This document shows positions 8,364-16,593 of a stretch of 64,000 nt of DNA, in pieces. A program made the translations under genes and the position numbers. The stretch comes from Lachnospiraceae bacterium (GTDB taxonomy: Bacteria; Bacillota; Clostridia; Lachnospirales; Lachnospiraceae): positions 62,001 through 126,000 of the forward strand of contig JAAVZR010000038.1 in assembly GCA_022791755.1 (NCBI GenBank), written 5' to 3'. How positions within the stretch are numbered: position 1 is the first letter of the stretch; every line of letters begins with the position of its first letter. The notes under the pieces are model-generated. The model searched no databases and had not been told where the DNA came from. It saw only the letters and a list, made by a program, of their open reading frames with translations.

Positions 8364-8615
8364 ATGGAACAGAAACTAACCAGAGAAGAGCTTGTTGATT
8401 TGGTGGAAACAATTATGAGCGTGCATGATAAAAAGACGGGAAGGCTGTTGACAGAAGAAGAGCACTGTGCGTTGGTAGTAAAGTTTGAGAAAGGAATCAA
8501 CCATCCGGGAGGGAGCGACTTAATCTATTACCCGGAATTAGTTGGTCTGCCCAGGGAAGCAACGGTTGACAAAATTGTGGATCTGGCAATGAAAGGCGTA
8601 CCACCTAAAAAATAA
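8364..8615 (+). CDS. Orphan colicin E/pyocin-type immunity protein (Im family)
   Basis: The 83-residue protein matches the E-type colicin immunity family (Im2/Im7/Im9, Colicin_Pyocin): a helix with ELVDLVETI, a short acidic region, and the signature HPGGSDLIYYPE at residues 47-58. It corresponds closely to the Im9 block HPSGSDLIYYP, whose Asp and two Tyr contact the HNH nuclease; D52, Y55 and Y56 are kept. ATG 8364 is set by AGGAGG 7 bases upstream. No cognate HNH or cytotoxic nuclease gene lies in the window, so it is an orphan. It probably protects against nuclease toxins of neighbours, or is a leftover of a lost toxin pair. Confidence 0.85.
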   Translation: MEQKLTREELVDLVETIMSVHDKKTGRLLTEEEHCALVVKFEKGINHPGGSDLIYYPELVGLPREATVDKIVDLAMKGVPPKK

Positions 8616-8680
8616 ATATCTGAAAAAATGCACAATACACTATTCTTTTCAAGATAATACAAAATAGGGAAAAAACGACC

Positions 8681-8982
8681 GTGAATACTGTGATTCTTTA
8701 TCAGGACCATGCCGGCTTCCGCCTGACCACATCAGCCGGCGTCTGCGTGTATATCGATCCCTTCGCCGGAGAAGGCTATGATATCCCGGCAAATCTCATT
8801 CTGGCAACGCATCAGCACCACAACCATAACCAGATTGACCTGACGCCTCATGCTGCGGACCGCGTCATCTATCAGAATATGGATGCCCTTCAGGAAGGCT
8901 GCTATCGGACCACGACGATTCACGGCATCCGGGGCGAAGCACACGGTTCCCCAGGCGCAAATAACGAAAGGATCTCTGTCCC
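8681..8982 (+). pseudogene. Truncated MBL-fold metallo-hydrolase remnant
   Basis: From GTG 8681 the frame reads like the first 80-85 residues of a small UlaG/MBL-fold hydrolase: strands ILYQDHAGF and VYIDPFAGEGYD, then ATHQHHNHNQ where the zinc motif HxHxDH is expected. The Asp of that motif is Asn here. After about base 8940 the similarity to the family ends and the frame runs into the next gene, so roughly the last 130 codons are missing. Truncation plus loss of the metal-binding Asp argue for a dead gene. An alternative, that a short product is still made, is unlikely. Confidence 0.65.
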
Positions 8983-9312
8983 ATGCAAACCCGCAAAGAA
9001 GCCATCGGCTACTGCCTCACTTACCCGGACACCTACGAAGATTACCCCTTCCACGATCCAAACTGGTGCGTCATCCGCCACCGGGCGAGCCGGCGTATCT
9101 TTGCATGGATCTTTGAGCGGGACGGCCATATCTGGATTAATGTCAAATGTGACCCCCAGTGGCGCGATTTCTGGCGCGAAACATTTGAGTCGGTGATCCC
9201 GGCCTATCACCTGAATAAGACGCACTGGAATTCCATCATACTGGACGGCAGCGTGCCGGAACCGGATATCTGCCGCATGATCGGTGAGAGCTACGATTTG
9301 ACAAAGAAATAA
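8983..9312 (+). CDS. MmcQ/YjbR family protein
   Basis: The 109-residue protein matches the MmcQ/YjbR fold: QTRKEAIGYCLTYPDTYEDYPF at the start (residues 2-23), a central IFAWIFERDG and INVKCDP, then SVIPAYHLNKTHWNSIILDG and a C-terminal helix. Proteins of this family have a CyaY-like fold and are often called DNA-binding, but no reaction is established. The start lies inside the end of the truncated metallo-hydrolase frame, which suggests that a deletion brought the two together. ORFs of this family are commonly single genes with no fixed context. Confidence 0.85.
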   Translation: MQTRKEAIGYCLTYPDTYEDYPFHDPNWCVIRHRASRRIFAWIFERDGHIWINVKCDPQWRDFWRETFESVIPAYHLNKTHWNSIILDGSVPEPDICRMIGESYDLTKK

Positions 9313-9384
9313 TGCCACAGGAATGCCCCATTCTGTCCCATGTCCCCCAATATGGGCAGTATCAAGGAAAGCAGGTGACGTCAT

Positions 9385-9636
9385 ATGACTGCGGGAATAC
9401 TGGAGCTGGATCTCCACGGCCTGAACTGCGGACAGGCCAAAATCAAAATCGACAGTACCCTGCGCCGCGCAGACGGCAGCACCTATATAGTCCGTCTGAT
9501 TCACGGCTACCGCGGAGGCACGCGGATCAAGGAAATGATCGACGAAGAGTATGGCTGCGGCCGTCATGAGAAGGTGCTTCAAATCCGCCCGGGCACGAAT
9601 CCGGGGATTACGGAGCTGGTACTCAGAGAGCTGTAG
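9385..9636 (+). CDS. Small stand-alone Smr (MutS2 C-terminal) domain protein
   Basis: The 83-residue protein consists of one Smr domain: LDLHGLNCGQA at residues 7-17 is the LDLHG motif, and LIHGYRGGTRIKEMI at about 38-52 is the HGxGxG-like loop. Smr domains have a fold like IF3-C and DNase I and act as nicking nucleases in MutS2 or as RNA-binding parts. Here the domain has no partner domain. ATG 9385 is preceded by AGCAGGTGA. The target cannot be told from context. Confidence 0.8.
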   Translation: MTAGILELDLHGLNCGQAKIKIDSTLRRADGSTYIVRLIHGYRGGTRIKEMIDEEYGCGRHEKVLQIRPGTNPGITELVLREL

Positions 9637-9763
9637 CCGTGCAAGCCTCACCGGTACGAAAAAGGAGCGGGGAAACCGGTACGAGACATAAGAAAGACAA
9701 ACCGAATACGGAAATCCTGACATCACAGACGATACAAAACCGATAATACGACAGGGAAATCAC

Positions 9764-10711
9764 ATGAAAATCTATATGGCCCCCATGGAGGGCATTACCA
9801 ATCACATATACCGCCGGGCCTACTGCCGCTATTTCGGGCAGATCGACCGGTATTTTACCCCATTCTTGACCAATACGGGCCTGAATCACAAGGAGCTGGC
9901 GGACATTTTGCCGGAAAATAACGAGGGGATGGAACTGATCCCCCAGATTCTGACCAACCGCACAGAGGTTTTTCTGGAGCTGTCCCGCACCTTATATTCC
10001 TTTGGCTATACGGAGGTGAATCTGAACCTGGGCTGTCCTTCGGGCACCGTGGCGGCCAAAGGGCGCGGCTCCGGTTTTCTGCGCCATCTGCCGCAGCTGG
10101 AGTGTTTTTTGGACCGGATCTTTGACAGCTGCCCGCTGAAGATATCGGTGAAAACCAGGATCGGCTATGATTCCCTGGAGGAGTGGCCCGAAATCTGGCA
10201 ACTCCTTGGCCGCTACCCCTTTACGGAATGGATCATCCATCCCCGGCTGCGGGAGGAGTACTACAGAGGAGAGGCTCACCGGGAAGCATTTTCGTATGCA
10301 TATGAGGCAGCGATAGCGGAGGCAAAAGCGTCGCGGCTCTGCTATAACGGCGATATCCGCACTCTCTCCGATTACGAGAGCCTGCTCAGACGGTTTCCCG
10401 GGCTGACATGTGTGATGCCGGGCCGCGGACTGATCGCTGATCCGGGACTGGCCGGGGAATTGAGAGGGCTGGCTCCCATGACAGGAGAACAGCTGGCCCC
10501 ATTCCTGGACGAGGTGCTTCAGGGCTACAGGAAGGCCATGTCCGGCGACCGGAACGTACTGTACCGGATGATGGAGCTGTGGAGCTACCTGAGCCGGTAT
10601 TTTGAGGATGGGGAGAAAATTCAGAAAAAAATCCGTAAGGCTCACAGCATCCCGGAGTATGAGCAGGTGGTGGAAGCGGCATTAAAGACGAGATGGCGCC
10701 GGGACGATTGA
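9764..10711 (+). CDS. dus: tRNA-dihydrouridine synthase family protein
   Basis: The 315-residue FMN TIM-barrel enzyme begins with YMAPMEGITNHIYRRAY and has the catalytic Cys in NLGCPSGTVAAKGRGSGFL (Cys at about residue 90), followed by ISVKTRIG and a GRGLIADP phosphate-binding loop near residues 225-232. It reduces a uridine of tRNA to dihydrouridine with NADPH. The usual short spacing to the next gene (16 bases) suggests cotranscription with the transglutaminase-fold protein. Which tRNA position is modified cannot be read from the sequence. Upstream, bases 9650-9684 hold a 10-base direct repeat ACCGGTACGA of unknown meaning. Confidence 0.9.
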   Translation: MKIYMAPMEGITNHIYRRAYCRYFGQIDRYFTPFLTNTGLNHKELADILPENNEGMELIPQILTNRTEVFLELSRTLYSFGYTEVNLNLGCPSGTVAAKGRGSGFLRHLPQLECFLDRIFDSCPLKISVKTRIGYDSLEEWPEIWQLLGRYPFTEWIIHPRLREEYYRGEAHREAFSYAYEAAIAEAKASRLCYNGDIRTLSDYESLLRRFPGLTCVMPGRGLIADPGLAGELRGLAPMTGEQLAPFLDEVLQGYRKAMSGDRNVLYRMMELWSYLSRYFEDGEKIQKKIRKAHSIPEYEQVVEAALKTRWRRDD

Positions 10712-10727
10712 GAGGCAGAGGAGAGAT

Positions 10728-11744
10728 ATGGAACCATACTATTATACACAGATGAACAAGGAAGAGCAGGCGGCGTACCACGCCATGAAGGAGGGGCTGC
10801 TCTCGCTGGCGCCGTCCTTTCCGGTTCCCCGTCTGGAGGGAAGGGAACTTTCGGAGCTGTTTTTTTGTCTGCGCCTTGATTGTCCGGAGATCTTTTATGC
10901 CTCCGGCTTTCACTACCGGTTTTACCCGTCTTCCGCTCATGTGGAGTTTATCCCGGAATATCTGTTTGACAAAGCAAAGATAAAGGAGCATCAGAAAGCC
11001 ATGGCGGCCCGGGTAAATAAGCTGGCGGCCAAGGCACAGGCCATGAACGAGCGGGAGAAAGAACAGTATATTCACGACTTTATCTGCACCTCAGTCCGCT
11101 ATGATAAGCTGAAAAAGCCCTATTCCCATGAGATCATCGGTCCCCTGGGACAGGGAGTCGGCGTCTGCGAGGGGATCGCCAAGACGGTGAAAATTCTCTG
11201 TGATACCCTGGGGATTGGCTGTATCATTGCGGTGTCGGAGGCCAATCCGGAGAAGAAAATCCGTTACCGCCACGCCTGGAATGTGATAAAGCTCTCGGGA
11301 AACTGCTATCATCTGGATGCGACCTTTGATAACAGCCTGGGGCGCGACGGGCAGCTGCGCTACGACTATTTCAATCTGGATGACAGACAGCTTTTTCGCG
11401 ATCATGAGCCGGTGATCTGGCCGGTTCCCGCCTGCACGGACAGAGAACATTTCTACTACCGGGAAAAGAAGCTGTCCTTTACAAAGCAGGAGGAAGTGGC
11501 TAAAAGGGCGCAGCAGGCGATCCGAAAGGGGAAGACATTTATCTTTCACTGGCGGGGCGGTTATCTGACTAAGGAAGTATTGACACAGCTTCTGACCTTG
11601 CTGCGGCAGGCGGCAGCGGATAAGGGCCGTTATGCCAGGGTCAGCGTAAACTGGCATCAGGCCGTTTTGCAGGTGTCGTTTCCGGAGGAGGCGCCGGAGG
11701 CGGAGGTGGCTCTGGAGCAGGCGAACGAGGGGGAGGAGGCATAG
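10728..11744 (+). CDS. Transglutaminase-like cysteine protease-fold protein
   Basis: The 338-residue protein carries the transglutaminase-like triad: Cys in GVGVCEGIAK (about 145), His in YRHAWNVIK (about 183) and Asp in YHLDATFDN (about 198). It has no signal peptide or membrane segment, so it should act in the cytoplasm. A helical N-terminal part (1-100) and a C-terminal region (about 250-338) with HWRGGYLTKE have no motif I can name. Activity could be proteolytic or amidase-like; the substrate is unknown. It follows dus with a 16-base gap and an AGAGGAGAG site. Confidence 0.8.
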   Translation: MEPYYYTQMNKEEQAAYHAMKEGLLSLAPSFPVPRLEGRELSELFFCLRLDCPEIFYASGFHYRFYPSSAHVEFIPEYLFDKAKIKEHQKAMAARVNKLAAKAQAMNEREKEQYIHDFICTSVRYDKLKKPYSHEIIGPLGQGVGVCEGIAKTVKILCDTLGIGCIIAVSEANPEKKIRYRHAWNVIKLSGNCYHLDATFDNSLGRDGQLRYDYFNLDDRQLFRDHEPVIWPVPACTDREHFYYREKKLSFTKQEEVAKRAQQAIRKGKTFIFHWRGGYLTKEVLTQLLTLLRQAAADKGRYARVSVNWHQAVLQVSFPEEAPEAEVALEQANEGEEA

Positions 11745-11889
11745 GGGCTGTCCCAAACTGCCGGAAACATGACTTGTCAATCCCGGCAGGATGTGTTAAG
11801 CTTACAGCAGAAAACCCGAATCCCCTGAGACAGTACTGTGGGAAAACCGGCAGAAGGAGACACGGAATGCATAAAAACGAGGTGGGAAC

Positions 11890-12900
11890 ATGACTTCAAA
11901 GGAATTCGCAAAACTGATCGGAGTGTCTCAGTCTACCGTATCGCGTGCCATGAATGACAGCGATCTGGTGCCGGAGGAAAAGCGCCGGTTTATCCAGCAG
12001 AAGGCCAGAGAATACCGCTTTGTGCTGAACAGCCATGCCAAGAGCCTGCGCACCCTGCATACGCACACCATCGGAATCCTGTTTCCAAAGCATTTTGTCA
12101 GTATGAGCGCCAATATGATGCTGTCGCATGTATACGACTATCTCCAGAAGGAGATGCACAAATACGACTACGATATCATGGTCATCTACTATAAGGCGGA
12201 GGACGATGATTTTTCCAGCTTTGAGAGGATCATCCGCACCCATAAGGTAGACGGCTTTCTGGTACTGCGAATGGAGCTGTCTCCGGAGGAGGTGGACCTG
12301 CTGGGAGAATACCAGATTCCCTGTGTGTTTCTCCTGAATGCCAGTGTGAATATCCGCCCGGATCTGAATTATCTCTTCTCGGACAGCGAGTACGGCGGCT
12401 ATGAGGCCGGCCGGTATCTGGGACGTTTTCCGGAATACCGCAAGCTGTTTCTCACTGCCAGGGAGGAGACTCATGACTCGGCCCGCCGCCTGGCGGGCTA
12501 TCGGCGCGGGCTTCTGTCGGCAGGGCAGACGCTGGCAGATGAGGATATTTTGCGGTGCAGTCTGAGTATCGAGTCGGCCCACCGCTGTATTTTAGAAAAC
12601 CGCAGCCGCTTTGACGGACAGAAGGCTGCGGTTTTTACCTACAATGATATGCTGGGGATCGGCGTGGTGAATGCGTGCAGGGAAATGGGCTGCGCCGTGC
12701 CGGAACAGGTACAGGTTATCTCCATGGATGATATTCCATTGGCCGGCATGATCCATCCGTGTCTGAGCACCATCCATGTGGACGTGGAGGAGATGGTTTC
12801 CCGGGGCTGTAAGCTTTTGATGGAGCTGATCCACGGAGAAGAAAGCTTTGTGCAGGAATGGCTGAAGCCGTGGCTGATCCTGCGTGAGACCACGCGCTGA
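11890..12900 (+). CDS. LacI family transcriptional regulator of the sulfatase/TTT operon
   Basis: The 336-residue protein has the LacI helix-turn-helix at the very N-terminus (SKEFAKLIGVSQSTVSRAMN, residues 3-22) and the hinge region near HAKSLRTLHTHTIGILFP, followed by a periplasmic-binding-protein-like effector domain ending with DDIPLAGMIHPCLSTIHVD. It lies directly upstream of the sulfatase/transporter operon in the same direction, and two LacI-type palindromes sit at that operon's promoter. It is therefore the likely local repressor, with an inducer derived from the transported substrate. AGGTGGG lies 6 bases before the start. Confidence 0.9.
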   Translation: MTSKEFAKLIGVSQSTVSRAMNDSDLVPEEKRRFIQQKAREYRFVLNSHAKSLRTLHTHTIGILFPKHFVSMSANMMLSHVYDYLQKEMHKYDYDIMVIYYKAEDDDFSSFERIIRTHKVDGFLVLRMELSPEEVDLLGEYQIPCVFLLNASVNIRPDLNYLFSDSEYGGYEAGRYLGRFPEYRKLFLTAREETHDSARRLAGYRRGLLSAGQTLADEDILRCSLSIESAHRCILENRSRFDGQKAAVFTYNDMLGIGVVNACREMGCAVPEQVQVISMDDIPLAGMIHPCLSTIHVDVEEMVSRGCKLLMELIHGEESFVQEWLKPWLILRETTR

Positions 12901-12922
12901 AAGGAATACGCTGAGAGCAATG

Positions 12923-12954
12923 AGCTGTCTCTTTTGGAAAAGAGGCAGCTTTCT
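12923..12954 (+). terminator. Terminator after the LacI-type regulator gene
   Basis: AGCTGTCTCTTT pairs with AAAGAGGCAGCT, with one G-U pair, around a tiny loop. The T tract that follows is interrupted by C. It separates the regulator transcript from the sulfatase operon. Confidence 0.6.
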
Positions 12955-13050
12955 CTGTTCTCATCGGAAAAGTTAAAAGTCATATCTTTCGTTATATTAC
13001 ACAAAAAGAAACCATAAAAACTGTGAAAAACAGAGAACAAGAGAAAAGAA

Positions 13051-13079
13051 TTGACAGGGCCTTCTCGCCATGGTAAAAT
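13051..13079 (+). promoter_or_regulatory. Promoter of the sulfatase/TTT operon
   Basis: TTGACA at 13051-13056 and TAAAAT at 13074-13079 are 17 bases apart, with TGG directly before the -10 box, giving an extended -10 (TGnTAAAAT). The first operator palindrome begins at the last base of the -10 box, so a bound repressor would block initiation. The leader to the first gene is about 250 bases; apart from the second operator I see nothing definite in it. Confidence 0.8.
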
Positions 13080-13092
13080 GAATACGTATTCA
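13079..13092 (+). promoter_or_regulatory. LacI-type operator O1
   Basis: TGAATACGTATTCA is a perfect 14-base palindrome with the central CG typical of LacI-family operators. It overlaps the -10 box and the expected start point of the operon promoter. Binding by the upstream LacI-type regulator is inferred from position. Confidence 0.75.
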
Positions 13093-13123
13093 AAGGCAGT
13101 TTGTTGGTAGATATGGCCAAATA

Positions 13124-13137
13124 TAAATACGTAGTCA
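13124..13137 (+). promoter_or_regulatory. LacI-type operator O2 (imperfect copy)
   Basis: TAAATACGTAGTCA matches O1 at 12 of 14 positions, including the central AATACGTA. The two centres are 45 bases apart, about 4.3 helical turns, compatible with cooperative binding or a roadblock within the leader. Confidence 0.6.
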
Positions 13138-13335
13138 CTGGCGGGAAGAGAGCTTAAGCCAGCTGTCCGTCGCGGTCGCAGCGCAGATTCCCCTGCGGCT
13201 ATTTGCAGAAAGAGCGCGGCGAAAACCACGGAAAATCCGTTCCCGGCAATTCCGGAAACAACAGGATAGAGGGCTGGCTCACCGGGAATAATCGAAAAGC
13301 AGAGCAATGAAAGAGATGAGGGAGGGATGTGTAAA

Positions 13336-14838
13336 ATGAGAAGCGTGCTGTTTTTGTCTGACTCGGTAAACAGGCGGATGATACAGCTGTACTGTGAGAG
13401 CGGCCTTAAGCTGCCGAATCTGGAGCGTCTGGCCGAAAGAAGCGTGATCTTTGACAATCACTGGACCGGATCGGCTCCCTGTATGCCGGCCCGGCGGGAC
13501 CTGATGACGGGGAGATTAAACTTTCTGGAGAGGGGCTGGGGGCCCATCGAGCCCTTTGACGATACCCTGCCCATGCTGCTGCGGGATCAGGGAGTGGACT
13601 GCCAGATTATCACGGATCATTATCACTATTTTGAAGTGGGCGGAGAGAATTACTGCCAGATGTTTAACCGGTGGGAGTTTATCCGGGGACAGGAGTGGGA
13701 TCCCCGTATGTTCCCCACGAAGGATTATGAGACAGCGCATCTGGGTAAGATGCATCCCCAGTACGCCCGCAACCGGGAGCTGTTTTACCGCACGGAGGAG
13801 AATTATCCCAGTGTGATCACCATCGACCGGGCCGGAGAATGGCTGGAGGAGAACAGCGGCCGGGATGATTTCTTTCTGTGGGTGGAACCCTTCGACCCCC
13901 ATGAACCCTTTGAGGTTCCCGAAAAGTATCTGGAGATGGTGGGAGACGACTACGAAGGGCCGCTGTATCTGTGGCCTGAGTACGATAAGACCGACGGAGA
14001 TGAGGCGAAGCTTCGCCATATACGCAGGCGCTATGCGGCGCTGCTTCTCATGACGGACGCGCATCTGGGTAAGCTTTTGGACGTGATGGATGCCCATGAT
14101 ATGTGGAAGGACACGGCGTTTATCTATACGACCGACCACGGCTACATGCTGGGCGAGCATGATTTTCTGGCGAAGAACTATATGCCGGCTTACAATGAGG
14201 TGTTTCACATTCCTCTTATCGTCCATCTCCCGGAGGATGCCCATGCGGGAGAGCGGGTCCGGGCCCTGACGCAGAACATTGATCTGCTGCCCACCATTAT
14301 GGATCTGTACGGCTTTTCCCGGCCGGAGGAGGCTCATCCGATCCACGGAAGGTCGCTTCTTTCTCTGTTAGAGAAGACGGAGCCGCCCAGAGAATATATT
14401 CTCTATGGCTACTTCGGCAAGGCGATTAACATCACCGACGGCCGCCATACCTACTTGCGCGCTCCGCGAAACGATAATAAGCCTCTGTATATGTATACGG
14501 CGGTGCCCATTGACAACAAGGTATATTTTAACCGTAAGCGGGTGGAGGACATCGGCGCCATCGAGACGGGGCGTTTTCTGTCCTGGACCGATTATCCCAT
14601 GTACCGCATTCCGGCGGCCATGATCCGCAACGCGCCCGGTTATGCGCTATGCTATAATCATATGCGGCCCTGGGAGAAAGAGGACTATCTGTTTGACCTG
14701 GAGACCGATTATCTTCAGGAGCATAACCTGGTGGAGAGCGAGCCGGAGACCGTCCGGCGTATGTGCAGGGCCATGGCGGCAGAGCTTGGCAGGCTGGAGG
14801 CTCCCCCCGATCATCTGAAACGTATGGATCTGATCTGA
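13336..14838 (+). CDS. Cytoplasmic sulfatase (type I, Cys)
   Basis: The 500-residue alkaline-phosphatase-fold enzyme carries the sulfatase signature CMPAR at C49, the Cys that must be turned into formylglycine, followed by RRDLMTGR. Metal ligands are seen in LFLSDS near the start and TTDHGYMLGEHD at about 271. There is no signal peptide, so the substrate must be imported. ATG 13336 is taken because GGAGGG lies about 10 bases upstream; ATG 13327 would touch that site. It is the first gene of an operon with TctCBA, a second sulfatase and a dehydrogenase. Maturation needs an anaerobic sulfatase-maturating enzyme, which is not in the window. The true substrate is unknown. Confidence 0.88.
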   Translation: MRSVLFLSDSVNRRMIQLYCESGLKLPNLERLAERSVIFDNHWTGSAPCMPARRDLMTGRLNFLERGWGPIEPFDDTLPMLLRDQGVDCQIITDHYHYFEVGGENYCQMFNRWEFIRGQEWDPRMFPTKDYETAHLGKMHPQYARNRELFYRTEENYPSVITIDRAGEWLEENSGRDDFFLWVEPFDPHEPFEVPEKYLEMVGDDYEGPLYLWPEYDKTDGDEAKLRHIRRRYAALLLMTDAHLGKLLDVMDAHDMWKDTAFIYTTDHGYMLGEHDFLAKNYMPAYNEVFHIPLIVHLPEDAHAGERVRALTQNIDLLPTIMDLYGFSRPEEAHPIHGRSLLSLLEKTEPPREYILYGYFGKAINITDGRHTYLRAPRNDNKPLYMYTAVPIDNKVYFNRKRVEDIGAIETGRFLSWTDYPMYRIPAAMIRNAPGYALCYNHMRPWEKEDYLFDLETDYLQEHNLVESEPETVRRMCRAMAAELGRLEAPPDHLKRMDLI

Positions 14839-14860
14839 CTGTAAAAAAGGAGGAATACTT

Positions 14861-15919
14861 ATGAAAAAGCAAAGAAATCTGGCGCTGACGCTGTGTGTGA
14901 TTCTTATTTTGGGTCTGCTGTCAGGCTGCGGGCAATCCGGCCCCGGGGAAACTTCCGGCGCAGGCGACACTACGGCGGCGCAGACGGAAGGAAACGGGAC
15001 CGGCGGCAGTGCGCAGATGCCTTCGGGCTTTGACAAGAGCAATGTGAACTGGATCGTTCCGGCGGCCGCGGGAAGCGCTCTGGATCTGGTGAGCCGGGCT
15101 GTGGTTGACGCGGTGGGCAAGGATCTGGGGGCCAATGTGGTAGTAGAAAATCTGGCCGGCGCATCCCAGACCATCGGAGCCGGTGAGTTCTCCATACGCG
15201 ATGCGGATGGCCATAATATCATCACGATCGCCAACGCCTGCTATTTTACGCAGCCTCTGGTCAATGAGCTGCCCTATGACATCGGCGACTGGCGTCCCAT
15301 CTGCAATCTGGCTACCCCGTCTTCCTGCGTGGTGGTGGTGAAGGCCGGTTCGGATCTGGCCAGCGTGGATGCCTGGAGAGACAAGCTTTCGTCGGGAGAT
15401 TTTACCTATGGCTTTGCCAACAGTATTTCCATGGCGCATCTGGCATCTTTGCAGATGCTGGAAATGTTAGAGGCCGGCGAGGGTGTTCCGGTGGTCTATA
15501 ACGGTTCTCCGGAGCTGACGGCAGCGGTTCTCAGCGGCGAGATCGACTTTGCCGTGATGGAGGACAGTGTGGCGCTCAGTTATGTGCAGAGCGGCGAGAT
15601 GACGCCGGTGATTGCCTGCACCAATGAAAGCCATTATCTGTTCCCGGATACCGGATATCTGGGAGAATATGTGGAGAATTTCGTCCCCATCAACGGAGTG
15701 AAATGTCTGGCGGTTCGCAAGGATACGCCCGAGGAAGAAGTGGCGTGGCTGAAGGCGCAGATCAATGCCGCCCTGGCCAGCGACGGCTATCAGGAATTCC
15801 TGGAGAATAACGGTTATGCGAAGATGGATATCATGGAGGAGGAGGCTCTGGCCGGCTGGCTGGGAGAGATGGCCGCCATTCATGAGGACGTCATGCGAAA
15901 GGCGGGTCTGATCGACTGA
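14861..15919 (+). CDS. tctC: Tripartite tricarboxylate transporter substrate-binding lipoprotein (TctC family)
   Basis: The 352-residue lipoprotein starts with a signal sequence and the lipobox LLSGC (lipidated Cys 23), then a Gly/Thr-rich linker and a TctC/Bug-type two-lobed binding domain beginning near NVNWIVPAAAGSALDLVSRA (about 51-70). This TctC family binds carboxylates and other small anionic ligands outside the cell and hands them to TctAB. It sits between the first sulfatase and tctB, with an AAGGAGG site. The ligand is probably a sulfated or acidic sugar or small acid; this is inferred from the neighbours only. Confidence 0.9.
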   Translation: MKKQRNLALTLCVILILGLLSGCGQSGPGETSGAGDTTAAQTEGNGTGGSAQMPSGFDKSNVNWIVPAAAGSALDLVSRAVVDAVGKDLGANVVVENLAGASQTIGAGEFSIRDADGHNIITIANACYFTQPLVNELPYDIGDWRPICNLATPSSCVVVVKAGSDLASVDAWRDKLSSGDFTYGFANSISMAHLASLQMLEMLEAGEGVPVVYNGSPELTAAVLSGEIDFAVMEDSVALSYVQSGEMTPVIACTNESHYLFPDTGYLGEYVENFVPINGVKCLAVRKDTPEEEVAWLKAQINAALASDGYQEFLENNGYAKMDIMEEEALAGWLGEMAAIHEDVMRKAGLID

Positions 15920-15946
15920 CATATGACATCGGAAGGTATGCCGGGC

Positions 15947-16000
15947 GGGGCTGTCAAGGGGCGAGGTCCTGGAAAGGATTTTGCGTTCTGCGGCAGCCCC
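15947..16000 (+). other. Stem-loop between tctC and tctB
   Basis: GGGGCTG (15947-15953) can pair with CAGCCCC (15994-16000) in the 160-base gap after tctC, without a following T run. Such hairpins often stabilise the upstream mRNA so that the binding protein is made in excess over the membrane subunits. That role is an inference. Confidence 0.4.
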
Positions 16001-16079
16001 TCTGCCGTGACAGGAAAGCGAGGGAGCCGCTTTGCCGGATAGCCGCAGCTTTCCGGTTCTGCGAAAGAAAGGATTATGT

Positions 16080-16571
16080 ATGGATCGAAAAAAAATCAAA
16101 GAGGATATCGTCATCTATGCGCTGCTCCTGGCAGGCTGCGGCGCACTGTATTTCTGGCTCACACCGGATCAGGTGGCCGTCAACCCAAACATGGTGGACC
16201 AGTCGGCCTTTACTCCACGGACCTTCCCCAATCTGCTGACGGGAGCCATGGCAGCTGCCACAGCGCTGGGACTTATCCTCTCGCTACTGCGCTTCGCGCG
16301 TCTGCCAAAGCCGGATAAAACGGCAGAGAAGGAAGTACGGACCGGAAAGGACTGGATTATTCTGTTCATTCCCTATATCATCTATGGAATTATCATCGTG
16401 TACAGCGTTCTGTTTGAAAAGCTGGGGTACATCTGGGCCACGCTTCTGATACCGCCGGTGCTGATGTTTCTGTTCGGATGCCGCAAATGGTATCTGTACC
16501 TGTGTGTCTACGGGTTTTCGGCGCTGATGTACGTGCTGTTTAAGTACGTGCTGTATGTTCCGTTGCGCTAG
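16080..16571 (+). CDS. tctB: Tripartite tricarboxylate transporter small membrane subunit (TctB)
   Basis: The 163-residue protein has about four membrane segments (near 11-27, 50-70, 96-114 and 122-160), the layout of TctB. It forms the membrane complex with TctA. ATG 16080 has GAAAGGA 8 bases upstream; an in-frame ATG-type start at 16032 has no such site. It lies 22 bases before the chosen tctA start. Confidence 0.85.
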   Translation: MDRKKIKEDIVIYALLLAGCGALYFWLTPDQVAVNPNMVDQSAFTPRTFPNLLTGAMAAATALGLILSLLRFARLPKPDKTAEKEVRTGKDWIILFIPYIIYGIIIVYSVLFEKLGYIWATLLIPPVLMFLFGCRKWYLYLCVYGFSALMYVLFKYVLYVPLR

Positions 16572-16593
16572 GGAAGGGAGGAGTTATCTTATC

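Noticed and set aside
8198-8398. 66-codon frame upstream of the immunity gene
   Set aside because: It overlaps the immunity start in another frame, lacks a ribosome binding site and has no motif.
9650-9684. 10-base direct repeat ACCGGTACGA before dus
   Set aside because: Short, with no symmetry or partner features; could be chance.
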